64,000 nt of DNA from an uncultured Lachnospiraceae bacterium (GTDB taxonomy: Bacteria; Bacillota; Clostridia; Lachnospirales; Lachnospiraceae): assembly GCA_902786515.1 (NCBI GenBank), contig CADADA010000002.1:141424-205423 (forward strand), in the 5' to 3' direction. The notes under the pieces are model-generated. The model did no database searches, had not been told where the DNA came from, and saw only the letters and a program-made list of their open reading frames with translations. Positions within the stretch are counted from its first letter, which is position 1, and each line of letters opens with the position of its first letter. The position numbers were made by a program, and so were the translations under genes. This document shows, piece by piece, positions 62,853 to 64,000 of this stretch.

Positions 62853-62972
62853 ATGATTACATTTAGTGATTTACTTACGTTTGTAATTATGCTTTACGCA
62901 GTCATAACGGTTGTTATAAACATTAAAAGCAAAAACAGCACCCTCGGTCTGGTAAACTACGGCGCTATTTAG
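62853..62972 (+). CDS. Second type I toxin-like hydrophobic peptide, 39 residues
   Basis: The peptide is MITFSDLLTFVIMLYAVITVVINI, one membrane helix, followed by a polar tail (KSKNSTLGLVNYGAI). It resembles the holin-like type I toxins, like the peptide at 54767-54853. In the 5' UTR, CCAGCT (62816-62821) is complementary to AGCTGG (62842-62847), which overlaps the Shine-Dalgarno AAGGGAG, so translation could be locked until processed. GTCTGG (62947-62952) and CCAGAC (62991-62996) form a hairpin across its stop. No nearby antisense promoter as clear as in the first module was found; a strong leftward promoter lies at 63622-63650. Confidence 0.6.
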   Translation: MITFSDLLTFVIMLYAVITVVINIKSKNSTLGLVNYGAI

Positions 62973-63001
62973 CAAATACTTTACCCGCGGCCAGACTTTA
63001 T

Positions 63002-63028
63002 CTAGTAGAGTGAATAATAAGTAACTGA
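63002..63028. repeat. 27-bp inverted repeat, left arm
   Basis: CTAGTAGAGTGAATAATAAG and the following TAACTGA are matched, in reverse complement, by 63572-63598 at 25 of 27 positions. Both mismatches are G-U pairs in plus-strand RNA and C-A in minus-strand RNA. The two arms enclose array 2. Confidence 0.75.
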
Positions 63029-63065
63029 CACATTACACAGCGAAATCCGTAGTGGCGGCTTCTCA

Positions 63066-63524
63066 TACGTATGATTTTCTGATAATTTCAAAATGATACG
63101 TAGAATTCTGATGTTTACTACGTATCTTTTTATAAAAACTTCAAAATGATAGGTAGGATTCTGCTATTTACTACGTATCTTTTTATAAAAACTTCAAAAT
63201 GATACGTAGGATTCTGATGTTTACTACGTATCTTTTTATAAAAACTTCAAAATGATACGTAGGATTCTGATGTTTACTACGTATCTTTTTATAAAAACTT
63301 CAAAATGATACGTAGAATTCTGATGTTTACTACGTATCTTTTTATAAAAACTTCAAAATGATAGGTAGGATTCTACTTTTTACTACGTATCATTTTATAA
63401 AAACTCCAAAGTGATACGTAGGATTTCGTCATTTACTACGTATGATATTCTAAAAACCCGAAAATTATATATAACATAAATTAGCACTACGTATCTATCA
63501 TAGAAGAATTAAAAATTGCACGTA
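63066..63524. repeat. Array 2 of phased 53-bp units with TACGTA pairs
   Basis: Seven near-identical units start at 63094, 63147, 63200, 63253, 63306, 63359 and 63412, each step exactly 53 bp. TACGTA sites (TAGGTA in the left site of two units) fall at 63066, 63097, 63119, 63150, 63172, 63203, 63225 and so on to 63437, alternating 22 and 31 bp. Degenerate sites continue at 63468, 63488 and 63519. Loops and linkers (CTTTTTATAAAAACTTCAAA) differ from those of array 1, but the geometry is identical. This stretch has no ORF; it and the inverted repeats make up most of the gene-free region 62973-63816. Confidence 0.92.
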
Positions 63525-63571
63525 AAAACCACTGTCGCAGATATAAGAATACCCATAATCAATCAAGCATA

Positions 63572-63598
63572 TCAGTTATTTATTATTCGCTCTACTAG
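63572..63598. repeat. 27-bp inverted repeat, right arm
   Basis: Partner of 63002-63028. It is followed after 2 bp by TTCGGTTCTCT (63601-63611), the right copy of the outer repeat. Confidence 0.75.
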
Positions 63599-63621
63599 CT
63601 TTCGGTTCTCTAGTTAAGTAT

Positions 63622-63650
63622 AATATAATATTGGCTATCGATTTTGTCAA
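63622..63650 (-). promoter_or_regulatory. Strong leftward promoter next to array 2
   Basis: Consensus TTGACA (63645-63650), 17-bp spacer, TATATT (63622-63627) on the minus strand. It would start a transcript near 63615 that enters the right inverted repeat and then array 2, towards the toxin-like gene. No ORF follows in that direction, so the product would be non-coding. Confidence 0.65.
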
Positions 63651-63680
63651 CACTGGTGTCATTTGTAGATGTAGCTAATA

Positions 63681-63702
63681 TTCATTAAAAACTATTAATG
63701 AA
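63681..63702 (+). promoter_or_regulatory. Candidate operator upstream of hicB
   Basis: TTCATTAA (63681-63688) and TTAATGAA (63695-63702) form an 8-bp inverted repeat with a 6-bp centre. A second imperfect palindrome, AAAAAC...GTTTTT, follows about 10 bp downstream. HicB antitoxins often repress their own operon through such sites; here it is a suggestion. Confidence 0.35.
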
Positions 63703-63816
63703 GACTAAAAACGTATGTATGTTTTTGCATTTTCAACTTTTCTTTCATAAACGCAATATTAAAGCAGGCGATGCTTAGATGAGACTCTTCCTTAACAATA
63801 AATTGAGGTACACACT

Positions 63817-64000
63817 ATGTATAATAAATTATTTTATCCAGCAATATTTCATGAGGCAGAAGAAGGCGGATTTTGGATTTCATTTCCGGATTTTCCGGAA
63901 TGTCTAACAGAAGGTGATAACACAGAACAGGCATATAAAATGGCTATTGAAGCTCTCGGACTTACTATAACAGATAAAATTCATAATAAAGAGGAAATCC
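63817..64000 (+). CDS. HicB-family antitoxin (cut by window end)
   Basis: The visible 61 residues are the HicB partial RNase H-like fold (YPAIFHEAEEGGFWISFPDFPECLTEGDNTEQAYKMAIEALGLTI). HicB proteins neutralise the HicA mRNA interferase and often repress their own operon. GAGG is 8 bp upstream of the ATG. No HicA-like ORF is upstream; it may follow beyond the window or be absent. The gene continues past the right edge. Confidence 0.88.
   Translation, partial: MYNKLFYPAIFHEAEEGGFWISFPDFPECLTEGDNTEQAYKMAIEALGLTITDKIHNKEEI

Noticed and set aside
63002..63598. Array 2 with its inverted repeats as a standard MITE
   Set aside because: No target-site duplication is visible at the ends and the interior is a regular array; the inverted repeats look more like a decayed inverted copy of the toxin module's flanks. 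Kept open as a finding rather than called a mobile element.

Overview
The window looks like a low-GC Firmicutes chromosome, most likely Lachnospiraceae (Eubacterium/Roseburia/Coprococcus-like). The reasons are strong AT bias, Shine-Dalgarno-led genes, a small acid-soluble spore protein and GerW (a spore-forming lineage), an Rnf complex, BspA-type leucine-rich repeats, PD-(D/E)XK transposase-family proteins and DUF1430-type bacteriocin export genes. This placement is inferred from gene content; no marker gene was compared. I recognised no rRNA or tRNA gene.

Left end (1-8.2 kb): a complete type II-A CRISPR-Cas locus. The array (14 repeats visible, running off the left edge) is preceded on the minus strand by csn2, cas2, cas1 and a 1381-residue cas9. 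A tracrRNA gene with its own promoter and terminator lies on the plus strand just upstream of cas9, and a WYL-domain regulator follows. From 8.2 to 12.6 kb is an accessory stretch: a secreted LRR/Fn3-like surface protein, an Rpn-family nuclease-like protein, a broken flavodoxin gene, and a tandem array of 53-bp units.

Core block (12.6-26 kb, minus strand): queH, a Nudix hydrolase, a PBP/FtsW-RodA pair, a U32 peptidase, zapA, ruvB, ruvA, and the operon rnfCDGEAB. From 26 to 36.5 kb: an RNase H-like exonuclease, an alpha/beta SASP, aspartokinase, a short soluble chemoreceptor, a bacteriocin-type ABC transporter whose permease has an in-frame stop, murF and recG. From 36.5 to 54.5 kb: a FakA-like kinase and an Asp23 protein, rpmB, metH with a separate activation protein, gerW/ytfI-like spore genes, two uncharacterised genes, lysA, a rhomboid-like protein, a LysM protein, a very large acyl-CoA dehydratase activase, ung and hisHF.

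Right end (54.5-64 kb): a type I toxin-antitoxin module, an acidic membrane protein, cheV, a lipoprotein with a two-component system, another lipoprotein, a second toxin-like peptide, a second array of 53-bp units enclosed by inverted repeats, and the start of a hicB gene.

The least explained signal is the pair of 53-bp arrays (12.0-12.5 kb and 63.1-63.5 kb). Each places TACGTA-like palindromes at alternating 22- and 31-bp spacings, about 2 and 3 helical turns, so the sites fall on one face of the DNA. The two arrays share this geometry although their linkers differ. One carries an inserted 22-bp repeat that keeps the phase. I know of no described element with this layout, and I propose a family of phased protein-binding arrays.
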